Source: Gracilaria caudata
Lineage: Eukaryota; Rhodophyta; Florideophyceae; Gracilariales; Gracilariaceae
Direction: 5' to 3'
NCBI GenBank assembly: GCA_030374735.1
Contig: JASCIV010000014.1
Location: 19,310 to 83,309 of the forward strand
Length of the DNA: 64,000 bases
The position numbers and the translations under genes are program-made. The notes beneath the pieces were generated by a model that made no database searches, was not told where the DNA came from, and saw nothing but the letters and a program-made list of their open reading frames with translations. Numbering within the stretch: the first letter of the stretch is position 1; the number at the start of each line of letters is the position of its first letter. Shown in pieces: positions 21,062 through 30,019 of this stretch.

Positions 21062-21667
21062 TCACCTAGGTTGGTCGATCACTGAATCTTTTTCTCCCCA
21101 ACAGTCGGTCTGCACGACCAGTCTCACATCATGTTCGCTAATCTGAGGTGAGCGGTGCAACACTGCGTGCTCCCAATCTTGGTCAAGTCCTGCGCCTCTC
21201 ATAAACACGGCATCGCCAGTTTGCAAACGAAGCTTTTCGTCGTTTTCTTGAATCTCAGTACCCGGTCCAATGAGGGAGCAAATCCCTCGGAGTCTAACCT
21301 TGTCAACGTGCCACTTTGGACATGGAGTACCGCGAATAATCGCAACTCGTCCCTTCACTGCACACACTTCACAAAGAGAGCTATGTATCACAGCCATATC
21401 ACAAAGTGTGTCGCGAATCATATTCGGGAGATACCCGCACCTTGAAGATATGGTTGCTTTGTTGTCCTGCACGGTTACCATGATATTACGCACATCTAAA
21501 GGTGACAAACAGCGGGTTAGAGGCTTTGGGATTGGTATTGGACGAAAGGCGGACTTCAACAACACGACGTTCTCGTTCTTCGACTGCATGCCCTTAAGCA
21601 AAAGCTCCCAGGGCAACGGCTTGCAATATGCAGGCGTCAGCTGTTGAATGGTGCTGTTTGACTCCAT
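21062..21667 (-). CDS. DUF1826 family protein
   Basis: 201 residues from the ATG at 21667. The C-terminal half carries the DUF1826 pattern: TPCPKWHVDKVRLRGICSLI (114-133) then GPGTEIQ (134-140), a Gly-Asp turn (LQTGDAVFMRGAG) and AVLHRSP...VRLVVQTD near the end. The Cys-Pro-x-x-His-x-Asp and the later His suggest a metal site on a small double-stranded beta-helix-like fold, although the biochemical role of the family is not established. The family is common in bacteria, often near metal-homeostasis genes, and occurs in some algae. The N-terminal 60 residues are diverged. No targeting peptide is clear. Both flanks are gene-poor. Confidence 0.75.
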   Translation of the reverse strand: MESNSTIQQLTPAYCKPLPWELLLKGMQSKNENVVLLKSAFRPIPIPKPLTRCLSPLDVRNIMVTVQDNKATISSRCGYLPNMIRDTLCDMAVIHSSLCEVCAVKGRVAIIRGTPCPKWHVDKVRLRGICSLIGPGTEIQENDEKLRLQTGDAVFMRGAGLDQDWEHAVLHRSPQISEHDVRLVVQTDCWGEKDSVIDQPR

Positions 21668-22957
21668 TGCAGAACTGGTTTGTTGTGTTCAAGGACGAAG
21701 ATGCATCCGTTGTCCAGGAATAGAAACCATTCTCATGCAGGAGTACAGTAGCAAGGAACGTGAGAATGCCGATTTGGCAGTCTGAGACTGCATCGCTCTC
21801 TTTTGTGAATTTGTGGCTCTGCAACATGCATGATGATCACCCGAGCGTTGTCTGGCGGACACCCATGCCATGAAAACGGCCGTTTCGCAGATTTTGCAGA
21901 AAGCTGAAAACCAGATTCTTCCCTTTTGAAGAAGGCAAGTGCATTGCGGCGGGAAAGATGCAGAGCAACACTATTTGGACAATGTTGATGTCTTCGAGAC
22001 GATCTTGTTTGGTTCCAACCACTTTGAATCCCCATCACGCACGATTGTCATCGAGATGATGTTCGAGGACTCTTTCAAGAACTTTTGCCAAGTGTGCATT
22101 GTCTCTCAAACAGGCTGCACGTAGCAACAAACCGTCTGCGCTCGGTAACTTTAACACTGCAGATCACGTATCCATGTAGTCGCGATTATGGAGCCTGCGG
22201 CTCCGAGCATGCGGCAGTGTTTCTGACATTGAGAAAGCTGCGGACAGAAGCGCGTTTGAATACCTGCATGCGATGAAATCTGAGGAACGCATTGCTTAAA
22301 CGCGGATTCAAACTCTGTCGAATTTCCCGCGCGATCATTGTTTCTCCTCCTTGAAAATCCACTGTGCGCAAGCTCCTCGCAAAATGATATTGCGAAAGAC
22401 AAATGTTGCCCAGCGGGAGAGCAACGATTGTACACATGTGATGGCTGATATTATGGGAAACGAAGAGAGGATTGGGATGACATTGACGGACGTCATTTGT
22501 TCCGAGTGTGCTTGTATGAATGTTGCTCTCAGAAAGAGAACTACCATTGCTCCCACACGCCTAGAGATGTCAAATATGCAAATCAGAGCTTTCTTGCCAA
22601 GAGGTATAGAAGGCGTCGACTGTGACTACAGTTTGCTTCTGTGACACGATTGCTCTTCATCACCACCACTTGCGGCATCCATATGATGGACTCAAAAGGT
22701 TACAGATGTACTTCGCCACCGCGCTCATCGTAGGAGACTGCGCACCTAGTTTCGTCGAAGCGGGCCTCAAAAACTACGGGAACAACATCGAAGATTTAAA
22801 CTTGCCATTGGTACCGTTGTGCAGTAGTGTTCCTGTTTCTACTAACAAAGGTAGTTATGGACACTTGCCAGTATTCGCGTTTCAGATAGGCACTCGTCAC
22901 TGCGGAATCGGACAACCCGTGCAACCACTGGTTGGTTCCGTTGGTTAGATGTTGGTT
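21668..22957. other. Gene-poor stretch, possibly decayed coding sequence
   Basis: Several short frames on both strands look mildly protein-like (plus 22351-22644, plus 22622-22948, minus 22556-22335) but overlap each other and none has a domain or a credible start. It may be the remains of a gene or simply composition. Confidence 0.3.
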
Positions 22958-23021
22958 GGGTGACGGATAATCATCGAACTTGATAAGATCCAAAAACTCA
23001 AAAACCCATTGTCCGTCACCC
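22958..23021. repeat. Inverted repeat with a 44-nt loop
   Basis: GGGTGACGGA at 22958-22967 is matched by TCCGTCACCC at 23012-23021, a perfect 10-bp stem. It lies ~140 bp before the orphan gene at 23159 and could be an operator-like site or a transcribed hairpin. Confidence 0.6.
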
Positions 23022-23158
23022 TAAAGCCCCTGGCTTTGTCCTTGTAAGGTTTGATACCCTTGTAACGCGGCAGATTCTTTGCTTCTCGTTTGCGTACTGC
23101 TCAGGCGAAGTACATACAGCGGCAAGGGTCTGTGAGCGCCTGACAGAAACAGTACGAC

Positions 23159-23560
23159 ATGCCATCACCACGTCCGCAATCAGTCGGCAATGCCAGGCTA
23201 CCTGCGCTGCTTCCACTCACGCGCAACGCCGCTTCCAACACGCCTAACTCGCGGAAGCGTGGGCGTGAAATTGCCAACGGCGACTCCGTGAACCAGAACA
23301 CGATGATGGTGGCTGACGCAGAAGAGGAGTACATCGACGTAGATATGGCGGTCGCCGAAGCCTATGACGACGATGCTCCAGCTCAAATGGCTGCAATGCA
23401 AAACGTCAACGATGCAGCTTCTCGCACCGGTGTGTTCGTGCCGTTTTACGCTCATCTTGGTGGAGATGATTTTGACGACGAGTACGTAACCAACGATTTC
23501 GATCCTTCAGTATATTTGGCTACTAACCGCTACGATGTTTCCTCCAGTAACTTGGAGTGA
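23159..23560 (+). CDS. Small acidic orphan, copy 2 of a two-member family
   Basis: 133 residues from an ATG at 23159. It aligns along its length with the protein at 19791-20153: a MPSPRPQSVGNARL start, SRKRGREIANG, an acidic middle (EEEYIDVDMAVAEAYDDD) and the near-identical block FVPFYAHLGGDDFDDEYVT. It then extends about 20 residues further (NDFDPSVYLATNRYDVSSSN). This conservation between two diverged copies supports both being real protein-coding genes. No known domain; probably a soluble nuclear or cytosolic protein. A TACCCTTGTA motif lies 95-104 bp upstream (23055-23064) and a 10-bp inverted repeat at 22958-23021. Confidence 0.7.
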   Translation: MPSPRPQSVGNARLPALLPLTRNAASNTPNSRKRGREIANGDSVNQNTMMVADAEEEYIDVDMAVAEAYDDDAPAQMAAMQNVNDAASRTGVFVPFYAHLGGDDFDDEYVTNDFDPSVYLATNRYDVSSSNLE

Positions 23561-24039
23561 AAGCGCTATAAATCTAGCCCCAACTCCGGTGGACAAGGTA
23601 TTTGCGCTTCACAATCGTTCTTCTTGTCCGCCTGCCAGTTCCATATTTCGTAGTCTCACTGTGGAGAACCCAAATATTGAAAAGAATTCCACAGAGTACC
23701 GACTACGTTCTCCGTGATCAACGCTCAGCAACTACTTGTATAAACGAACGCTGGGGAGACCCGTTGTCACTTTATTATCGCAGGGAAACACCCCAAGCTC
23801 GCTCGTGTGTCATGCAAGACTTCCAGGTCTAAACAAACATATTTCTTAAGATGCTACGCTCTATTCTATGAAGAACACTGAGTTTCTATCGCTCACCGTG
23901 TGAACCACCGAAGTGAACGTTTTGGTTTAAAAGTGCAGAAGGAGATATACCCAATTACATTTGTGCAGTCCTAGTGGTGAAGTACATTTGAACCAACTGA
24001 GTTTCACCGCATTTTGCTTTACTCGAATACGCATATTCC
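23561..24039. other. Intergenic, no gene seen
   Basis: About 480 bp between the orphan gene and the decayed Cys-rich units. No open frame of note on either strand. Confidence 0.5.
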
Positions 24040-24352
24040 GATGCGCTTGATTTTGGCGTCAATCATTGGGCGTGAACCACGATTCCCTTTTACATGTTTC
24101 TCCACGGACTTCTTGCGACCGTACGCGTCGATGCATTTGAGACCTTCTTGCAAACGGAACCCTCTGGGTTGTAATCCCCATGTTCTCCAACCAATTTTTT
24201 TTGCACACTCCTTCAAAGCATTGGAACCCGGGTTTGCAAACCCAAAATAGATGCTGTCCACATGGGTTTTCCAGATGACTTCGGTTTCACACAGATTCTT
24301 GTCTGCGGAGTTCCAGCACATATAGTTCAATGAACGCAGACAGAACGGCGAG
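24040..24352 (-). pseudogene. Decayed additional repeat units of the Cys-rich protein
   Basis: Minus-strand sequence directly behind the stop codon of the Cys-rich gene still encodes its repeat, broken by stops and frame changes. One frame gives CLARRSVCVH, a stop, then TICAGTPQTRICV, matching the TICAGSRNRKRCV part of the intact repeat; another gives WVCKPGFQCFEGVCKKNW, matching WVCKAGLHCVSGFCRKRR; a third gives DYNPEGSVCKK, matching DCKPRGSICVK. At least one and a half further units are present. The array was therefore once longer and has been shortened by mutation, unless undetected splicing skips the breaks. Confidence 0.65.
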
Positions 24353-25192
24353 CTAGACAGTTACTCCGGTACGAATTTTTCGCTTAACGCAGATTCCATG
24401 GGAGCAAAGTAAATCAGTATCACAAATCGAGAATGGATCTTGTCCGCACCTTCTACCAGGGCCTACTGGAATCACGCACCGACTCTTTTTTCGTGTGCCA
24501 GTACAAACCGTGCCGTACCCACATAGAGAGGCTCTTGGGTTGCAATCACCGCCAGGCGGAACTTTTGGTCTTCGGCATGTGCCACCGATACAGAGCAATC
24601 CACTACGACACACCCGAAAAATGTCGTGCCCGCAACGCCTCCCGGGTCCCATGATGGGAGCGACACATCTCTTCCTGTTTCTACTTCCAGCGCAAATGGT
24701 GCCCTTGACACAAATAGAGCCTCTGGGTTTACAATCACCGCCTTCCGGGACTCTGCGCTTGCGACAGAAACCGCTAACGCAGTGCAATCCAGCTTTGCAG
24801 ACCCAAAACGGATCTTGTCCGCAACGTTTTCCAGGACCCATGGGAGTCACGCACCTTTTCCGATGACCCTTTCCCGCGCACAGGGCACCATCGACACAAA
24901 CTGAACCGCGTCTCCAGCAACTGTGTCCCAGAAGCACTTGCCGTTTCACACAAATACCACGAAGGCACTTCAAACCACGCTGACAAACAGAATAAGGGTC
25001 CGTACCACATCTTTGGCCGACCGTCATTGGGGAAACACACCTCCTCCCAAGGAATCGACCGGCGCACATTTTATGGCGTGGACAATCAAAGCAACCATAG
25101 CGTGGGAATTTAAAAAACTTCTCTGATACGGTCATCGAACCGCAGCACAGAGTCATGAGAAGGACAAATATGAAGAGCGAAAGGGACATCAT
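24353..25192 (-). CDS. Secreted protein with four 62-residue, eight-cysteine repeats
   Basis: 279 residues from the double ATG at 25192. Signal peptide: MMSLSLFIFVLLMTLCCGS. The mature protein is a tandem array of a 62-63-residue unit, four copies, the first partial at its N-terminus and the last cut at its C-terminus. Each unit has eight cysteines at fixed spacing and recurring phrases: CAG-x5-RC, GPG-x-RCGQDPF, VC-x2-GLxC-x3-GxC, GGDCxPRxSxC. The units are strongly basic. The even cysteine number implies disulphide-bonded modules; a cell-wall, matrix or recognition role is possible, and no enzyme motif is seen. I do not recognise a named family. Decayed units continue past the stop (24040-24352) and distant relatives occur at 4071-5170. 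Confidence 0.8.
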   Translation of the reverse strand: MMSLSLFIFVLLMTLCCGSMTVSEKFFKFPRYGCFDCPRHKMCAGRFLGRRCVSPMTVGQRCGTDPYSVCQRGLKCLRGICVKRQVLLGHSCWRRGSVCVDGALCAGKGHRKRCVTPMGPGKRCGQDPFWVCKAGLHCVSGFCRKRRVPEGGDCKPRGSICVKGTICAGSRNRKRCVAPIMGPGRRCGHDIFRVCRSGLLCIGGTCRRPKVPPGGDCNPRASLCGYGTVCTGTRKKSRCVIPVGPGRRCGQDPFSICDTDLLCSHGICVKRKIRTGVTV

Positions 25193-26745
25193 CGTGGTGA
25201 ATAAGACACGTTTCTTGTTTGCTGCGGTAGCAACAATCTGCCACCGCTACAAGAGGTGGTGAAACAAAACACACTCCATCACCACAGTCTCTTAGGTACT
25301 AGTGCTAGACGGGACTTCATGTTCGGGCTTCTAAGGAAATACAGCTCTTCTTTGGAGAAGGAGAGTGCCGACGGAGAGGAATGCATTTTCTGAACTGCAG
25401 TGTAATCAGAGTGCACTAGAATGGCCGAGAAAGGACATTGGCTGAAGCAAAGATACGTTCAAGACGCAGGTTTCCAACTCGGGAGGCGCTTGCTCCATCC
25501 TGGTATGAAGGCCAATGCGATGCAAGAAACTGGCAAGGGTATGAGGGATAGCTCTCAGATTTGATAATGCATAATTGAGCTCGGTGGAGAGCATAAAATG
25601 CAGAAAGAATTCTTTCTCTCTCTAACGAAGAGATCATAGGTTTGACTGTGAAGTTGCTGCGTGCGATGTAAAAGCACGATGTTTACACGAAGAATACTAA
25701 CTTTGCGATACGTTGGACTTTTCAACTGGAGAGTTGCTACCATGGAGACGTCTTCATCCACCGAAGTAGTCACTTCAGCAGAAGAGAGCATGGAATCAGA
25801 GTTCTCAGCTGTCATGCAGCAATTGTGAGCTTCGTACGAGAATGAGGTGAAGCTGTAGGTTCCTCCCGATAGTCAGAATCGAAACCGCGAGCTTATGTGC
25901 TCATAAAAAGAAGAAGAAACCGCGATGATACGCTACCCTTGTTCATGGAAAGGTGCCACAATTTGTCTAACGGAGGAAAGGGGATTCTCCCTTGGCCTTC
26001 AATGCTTTCTTCCCCTTCAATGGGAGTGGAAGGTAACTTCTGGGAACTAATATGCAAACTTTTTGAACATTCTTTAAAGGTTTTTAGTAGGAGCATTCCA
26101 TTCTACCCTTGTATAGCTCTCTTGCGCCTTTTCCAGCTAATCCATACTTTCTTGTTCGCTTTCTCTCATTAGCAGGAGAAGCGTTCCTGCTTCTCCTATA
26201 CATGTATACAGTTTTCGTTACGTGCAAAAAGTCTATCACCATGGACACTTCTGGAGAACACTTCTGAATGGCTCTGTGGATCTAGATTCATCTTTGAGGT
26301 AGCGTTCCCCTCTTACCTTTGTATATCTCATTAATGGCAGCTCATCGAATTAAAGTATCAGATCCTGGTTTTGGAAAAGGGCACCCTGCGAGTAATTGCT
26401 AAAGCAGAATCAAGACTTACACAATTAAGGGTTCTGTACATGTGGAGAATACCAGCTTTAGCGCAAGTCGTCGATGAATAGATACAACTTGTATCATACA
26501 AGCACGCCATGACGGACCCATACATTGTATGACGGCCTGCATGTTTTCATCGACGACTTGTGCACGTGTACACACGCCAAAATTTGTTTTTGGGCGCGGC
26601 GCCTAGAGTACCCTCTTCGCGGAGGCTGGGCCCCCATCTGCAGAGGTTGCAGCTGTCGTTGCTTCCCCGTCCTGGCACAGCGAAACAGCGCGGGAAGCAA
26701 TTACGCACCTGCAGCCATCCAACAGCGGGGCGGCCGCGACTCACA
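25193..26745. other. Gene-poor stretch rich in short structural motifs
   Basis: No supported gene. It contains three members of the TACCCTTG-type motif (25934-25943, 26104-26113, and TACCTTTGTA at 26314-26323), spaced about 170 and 210 bp, and one in the opposite sense at 25533-25542, plus a perfect hairpin at 26174-26197. The last 150 bp before 26746 are the likely promoter/5' UTR of the TAF10 gene. Confidence 0.5.
26174..26197. repeat. Perfect 9-bp hairpin
   Basis: AGGAGAAGC (26174-26182), a 6-nt loop, then GCTTCTCCT (26189-26197). It lies 60 bp behind a TACCCTTGTA motif. Confidence 0.6.
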
Positions 26746-27174
26746 ATGGACTCCATCAACACCCCGCAAGAGCGCTATGAGTTGGAGAAATTCGTAGCCA
26801 GTCTCGACGAGTACAGCCCGACTCTGCCGGACAATCTAGTAAGCCATTTTCTCAACCGAGCCGGCTTCCAATCCGAAGACACTCGTGTCCGTCGCCTAGT
26901 CGCACTTGCCACCCAGAAGTTTATCGCGGATGTTGCAAACGAGTGTATAGCGCGCTCTCGTATGCGTCTTGCGGCTGTGCCCGCTCCCAAGAAGGGGCGA
27001 GAGCATATGAAGCTTGTCCTCACAATGGAGGATCTGGAAAGCGCTTTGCGCGAGTTTGGGGTCAACGTCAAGAAGCCGCCATACTTTGCTGATTCCACTA
27101 CGGCTGGCGCTGAACATGTGGTTGTCCCGAAGACAAACCAGGCACAACCTAACGCACCAAAGCCGAAGACATGA
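26746..27174 (+). CDS. TAF10: TFIID/SAGA subunit TAF10
   Basis: 142 residues from the ATG at 26746 (context cacaATGg). Almost the whole protein is the TAF10 histone fold (about 25-112): LPDNLVSHFLNRAGFQSEDT, RLVALATQKFIADVANECIA, then the conserved close LTMEDLESALREFGVNVKKP and PYF, which is diagnostic of TAF10. The N-terminal extension found in animal TAF10 is absent, as in plants and algae. It pairs with TAF3/TAF8 or the SPT7-type subunit inside TFIID and SAGA in the nucleus. A frame continuing upstream from a non-ATG codon is 5' UTR. It converges with the HCF136 gene, 302 bp apart. Confidence 0.93.
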   Translation: MDSINTPQERYELEKFVASLDEYSPTLPDNLVSHFLNRAGFQSEDTRVRRLVALATQKFIADVANECIARSRMRLAAVPAPKKGREHMKLVLTMEDLESALREFGVNVKKPPYFADSTTAGAEHVVVPKTNQAQPNAPKPKT

Positions 27175-27476
27175 TCTACGCATTCTGCTCTGCCATTTTT
27201 GACGAACAGCCGTTTCCGTTTCACCGCGTTTCACGCGCATGTTGCATACGACACAAGCATGTGTGCGCGGCATGCCCCCTAATGTTTCTAATGTTGTACT
27301 GCACGATTCGTGTTGTGGACAAATTCTTAGTGCCAGTTTTACTGGTGGTTGGTTATTGAAGGGCTTACCGAGTGTTCTACGGGGGTTAAAAGGATATCCC
27401 CGGGCTGTTGCCACAGTGTTTGCGCTCAATACTAAAGCGTGTGAATGTGTGTCTCACGAAGACGATACACAGTGTG

Positions 27477-28715
27477 TTACGCAGTGTCTTGAGGATTATA
27501 CCGCAAAACGACCCCGTTTGCGCCCAGCGCGAATGCAGTGTCCTTACCAAAGAACTTGATTCGATAAATGTTTGCTCCAACTTTGCCGGTCTTGTCATCT
27601 CTTCTCCAAGAATTACCCCCATCTTCCGAACGATAAAGCGTTCCGCCTCCCACCGCAGCCCATACTTCCGACGTATCAGGTCTAAATGCAACATCTAGAA
27701 TTCCGTAACCACCAGAGCGAATATCCACCTTGTTAAATTTGAGCAGTTCAGTGCTTTCCAGGTCAGGATTCTTTTGCGTAAACGACAAACCTCCTCCCCG
27801 TGTGGCCATCCACACCCCGTCATTCACGTCGTTGTTGACAAATCCCATTGCCTGAATTCGTCTAGAAGAATCCCTTGCATGCGGGATCCAGAATTCCTGA
27901 CCCGGTTTCCATGTGAGGAAGAAATTTCCTCTTGATGAAATGGCAAGATAGGCGCCGTAAGCATCCCTGAGCACTTGAATGATTGAGCCTGTAAAATACG
28001 ACGCACCAGTGACGCCAGAAGAGATGGTGCGATTCAAAGTAGCATCAATAGTTTCACGGACTTGAGCCTTCCAGTTTCGACCCCCGTTATCGGTGACGTA
28101 CACTGCGCCGGCGTTGGTGGTCATTTCAGCTTTCTGCGGACCGAGGGCGGTGATAGCTACCGGTTCCCCTGGCAACTTGGGACTGAGAGGGACACGTTCC
28201 CAAGACTTTCCAGAGTCGGAAGTGTGAAGCAAGAGCGAAGGTTTTCCAATCACCCATCCTTCCTGTCCCCTGAAGGTGACGACCTCGAAGCGATAGTTAA
28301 GCTCCTCATCGGCGTCCAGACGGGCGAAGGTTCGCGGCTGCCATGTGACACCGCGATCAAAACTCTCAGCCACCGTTCCGCGAGAGCCAACCAGAAAGCC
28401 GTGCGAGGGATCAACGGGGGAGAAATCGATGTCGTAGATGGTCTGCGAGGAATCTAGTTCAACCTGGGTCCATGCGGGCGGCTCCAACACTCGTTCGGCT
28501 GTGGAAGGGGTAGCGGGAAGTTGGAGAGCAGCTAGCGCGGCGGCGGAAAGAAATGAACGGCGATGCAATTTAAACGAGCCTTGGGATTGATCGACTGAAG
28601 TTGACATTCGAGTGCGCGCGGCATTTTGGCGCTGCGCGCTTGACACAGAGATACGTGATGTGAAGTAAGTGGCGCGTAATGGGGCGGACGCCACGAAGAA
28701 GAGATGCGGCGACAT
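27477..28715 (-). CDS. HCF136: Photosystem II assembly factor HCF136/Ycf48
   Basis: 412 residues from the ATG at 28715. Residues 1-~45 are a plastid transit peptide (Ser/Arg-rich, with early Phe residues), followed by a thylakoid signal with a twin arginine (HRRSFLSAAALAALQL, RR at 52-53) and a Ala-x-Ala-type end (PSTA), so the mature protein reaches the lumen by the Tat route. The mature part is a complete BNR-like beta-propeller with repeated GVTW/GKSW/GRNW/GNSW turns (for example TSDSGKSWERV and RSEDGGNSWRRD). It assists insertion of pre-D1 and assembly of the photosystem II reaction centre. Length and architecture are normal. It shares a short 384-bp upstream region with the divergent membrane-protein gene at 29100. 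Confidence 0.96.
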   Translation of the reverse strand: MSPHLFFVASAPLRATYFTSRISVSSAQRQNAARTRMSTSVDQSQGSFKLHRRSFLSAAALAALQLPATPSTAERVLEPPAWTQVELDSSQTIYDIDFSPVDPSHGFLVGSRGTVAESFDRGVTWQPRTFARLDADEELNYRFEVVTFRGQEGWVIGKPSLLLHTSDSGKSWERVPLSPKLPGEPVAITALGPQKAEMTTNAGAVYVTDNGGRNWKAQVRETIDATLNRTISSGVTGASYFTGSIIQVLRDAYGAYLAISSRGNFFLTWKPGQEFWIPHARDSSRRIQAMGFVNNDVNDGVWMATRGGGLSFTQKNPDLESTELLKFNKVDIRSGGYGILDVAFRPDTSEVWAAVGGGTLYRSEDGGNSWRRDDKTGKVGANIYRIKFFGKDTAFALGANGVVLRYNPQDTA

Positions 28716-29099
28716 TGTGGTTGATGCCGTTGATGCGCGGGAGTGGCGGAGATGGCGAAACTATTCAAGCGCGCAGAGCTGGGAATGTTAGTTGACCAAA
28801 TATGGAGCGATGGGGGGCTGGCGATTGAGGAGATTGGGCACCTGCGTGGTAATCTCAGCGAGCACCTCCTGGCCGTTGAAGCGCGTACGATGCGCAACAG
28901 CGCGTGCACACGCTCCCTCCTCGCATCCCATCGGTGACGCTTCATCTGTGAAACGGCGCATTTTTTTTCATTCCTGTGCCAGGAATCCTGGCACGGCAAG
29001 GCGTTTCTGCTGCTGCTTCTCGTTGCTTTTCTCTGGTTGTCCAATCTCGGTGCCTTTTCCTTTCCCCTGGAGCAAGGCAAACTGCGAGGAGTGTGAGAG
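28716..29099. promoter_or_regulatory. Shared upstream region of HCF136 and the gene at 29100
   Basis: 384 bp lie between the two divergent ATGs and must contain both promoters. No TATA box was seen on either strand, and both flanking products appear plastid-targeted, so co-expression is plausible but unproven. Confidence 0.4.
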
Positions 29100-30002
29100 A
29101 TGAGGCCCTCGGCCTTCATCCATTCGGTGCCTCTTCTTTCCAACTCCCGCCCTTTGCGACTTGTCACGAAACAAACCTCGTGGAAGAAGCTCACCCGACG
29201 AAGAACGCAGCTCATCCCAGTGTGCAAGTCTGAATCGCCTCCACGGTCGTCTTCACTTCAAGAGCTTTTATGGCGCGCGCCGCCCACCGTCGCGTATATC
29301 CTGTACATGAACCATCTCTTTTTTCAATCGCCAACCGGTGCCATCGCCATTCAGTCTTCTCTGAATGAAGCCATTCAGCTGTCACTCAATTTTTGCTACA
29401 TAACACCACTTCTGCAGCCGCAAACAGCTCCCGTCCTTCACCCCGTGCTCGAAGGCTTGTTTCATCTTGTCGTTTCGTGGGCACTTCTTCTTTTTGGTTT
29501 CATGTCCGAAGACAATCCGCCCAGAAGCAGACCTCCCTCGGCGACACTGTTCTTCGTCGGAGCCGCATTTCTAACCAACATAATATATATGCCGTACCTC
29601 ATCTTCCGAGAAAAGCCCACCAGCGATTCACAAAGCCCTTCAAACGCATTTCAGAGACTTGGTGAATCTGTGTACCTACCCGCGTTCTGTGTGACCCTAA
29701 CAGCCATTTCTTCTTTATGGGCGCTTTTTGCGAGACCCGAGTATGGCAATTTGCAAACGCGCATCGCTTCTTTCAAGAACGTTCTTTTCTCCGACATATT
29801 GGCGTATTCGTTCGCAGTTGATTTAATCATGTTCTCTCTTTTTCAATCATGGCTCGTGCGAGACGATGCCAATCGACGCAAATGGAAGCAAGATTCGATT
29901 AAGATTTTTGCAGTGAATGCCACCATAGTACCATTCCTCGGCTTGGCGTACTACCTATTCCAGCGTGCAAGACATTCGAGCTGTAGCAAACAAAAAAAGT
30001 AA
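29100..30002 (+). CDS. Putative plastid membrane protein, unknown function
   Basis: 300 residues from the ATG at 29100. The first ~45 residues are Ser/Arg/Thr-rich without acids (MRPSAFIHSVPLLSNSRPLR onward), typical of a plastid transit peptide. About six hydrophobic segments follow: around 62-75, 90-102, 115-132 (GLFHLVVSWALLLFGFM), 145-168 (FFVGAAFLTNIIYMPYLIF), 190-207 and, near the C-terminus, KIFAVNATIVPFLGLAYYLF. The HPVLEGLFHLVVSWA and FLTNIIYMPYL blocks look conserved and resemble uncharacterised plastid membrane proteins of plants and cyanobacteria, but I cannot name the family. It is divergent from HCF136 and its stop codon is only 17 bp from that of the EamA gene. Confidence 0.75.
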   Translation: MRPSAFIHSVPLLSNSRPLRLVTKQTSWKKLTRRRTQLIPVCKSESPPRSSSLQELLWRAPPTVAYILYMNHLFFQSPTGAIAIQSSLNEAIQLSLNFCYITPLLQPQTAPVLHPVLEGLFHLVVSWALLLFGFMSEDNPPRSRPPSATLFFVGAAFLTNIIYMPYLIFREKPTSDSQSPSNAFQRLGESVYLPAFCVTLTAISSLWALFARPEYGNLQTRIASFKNVLFSDILAYSFAVDLIMFSLFQSWLVRDDANRRKWKQDSIKIFAVNATIVPFLGLAYYLFQRARHSSCSKQKK

Positions 30003-30019
30003 GGACGGTTTGTATCCGT

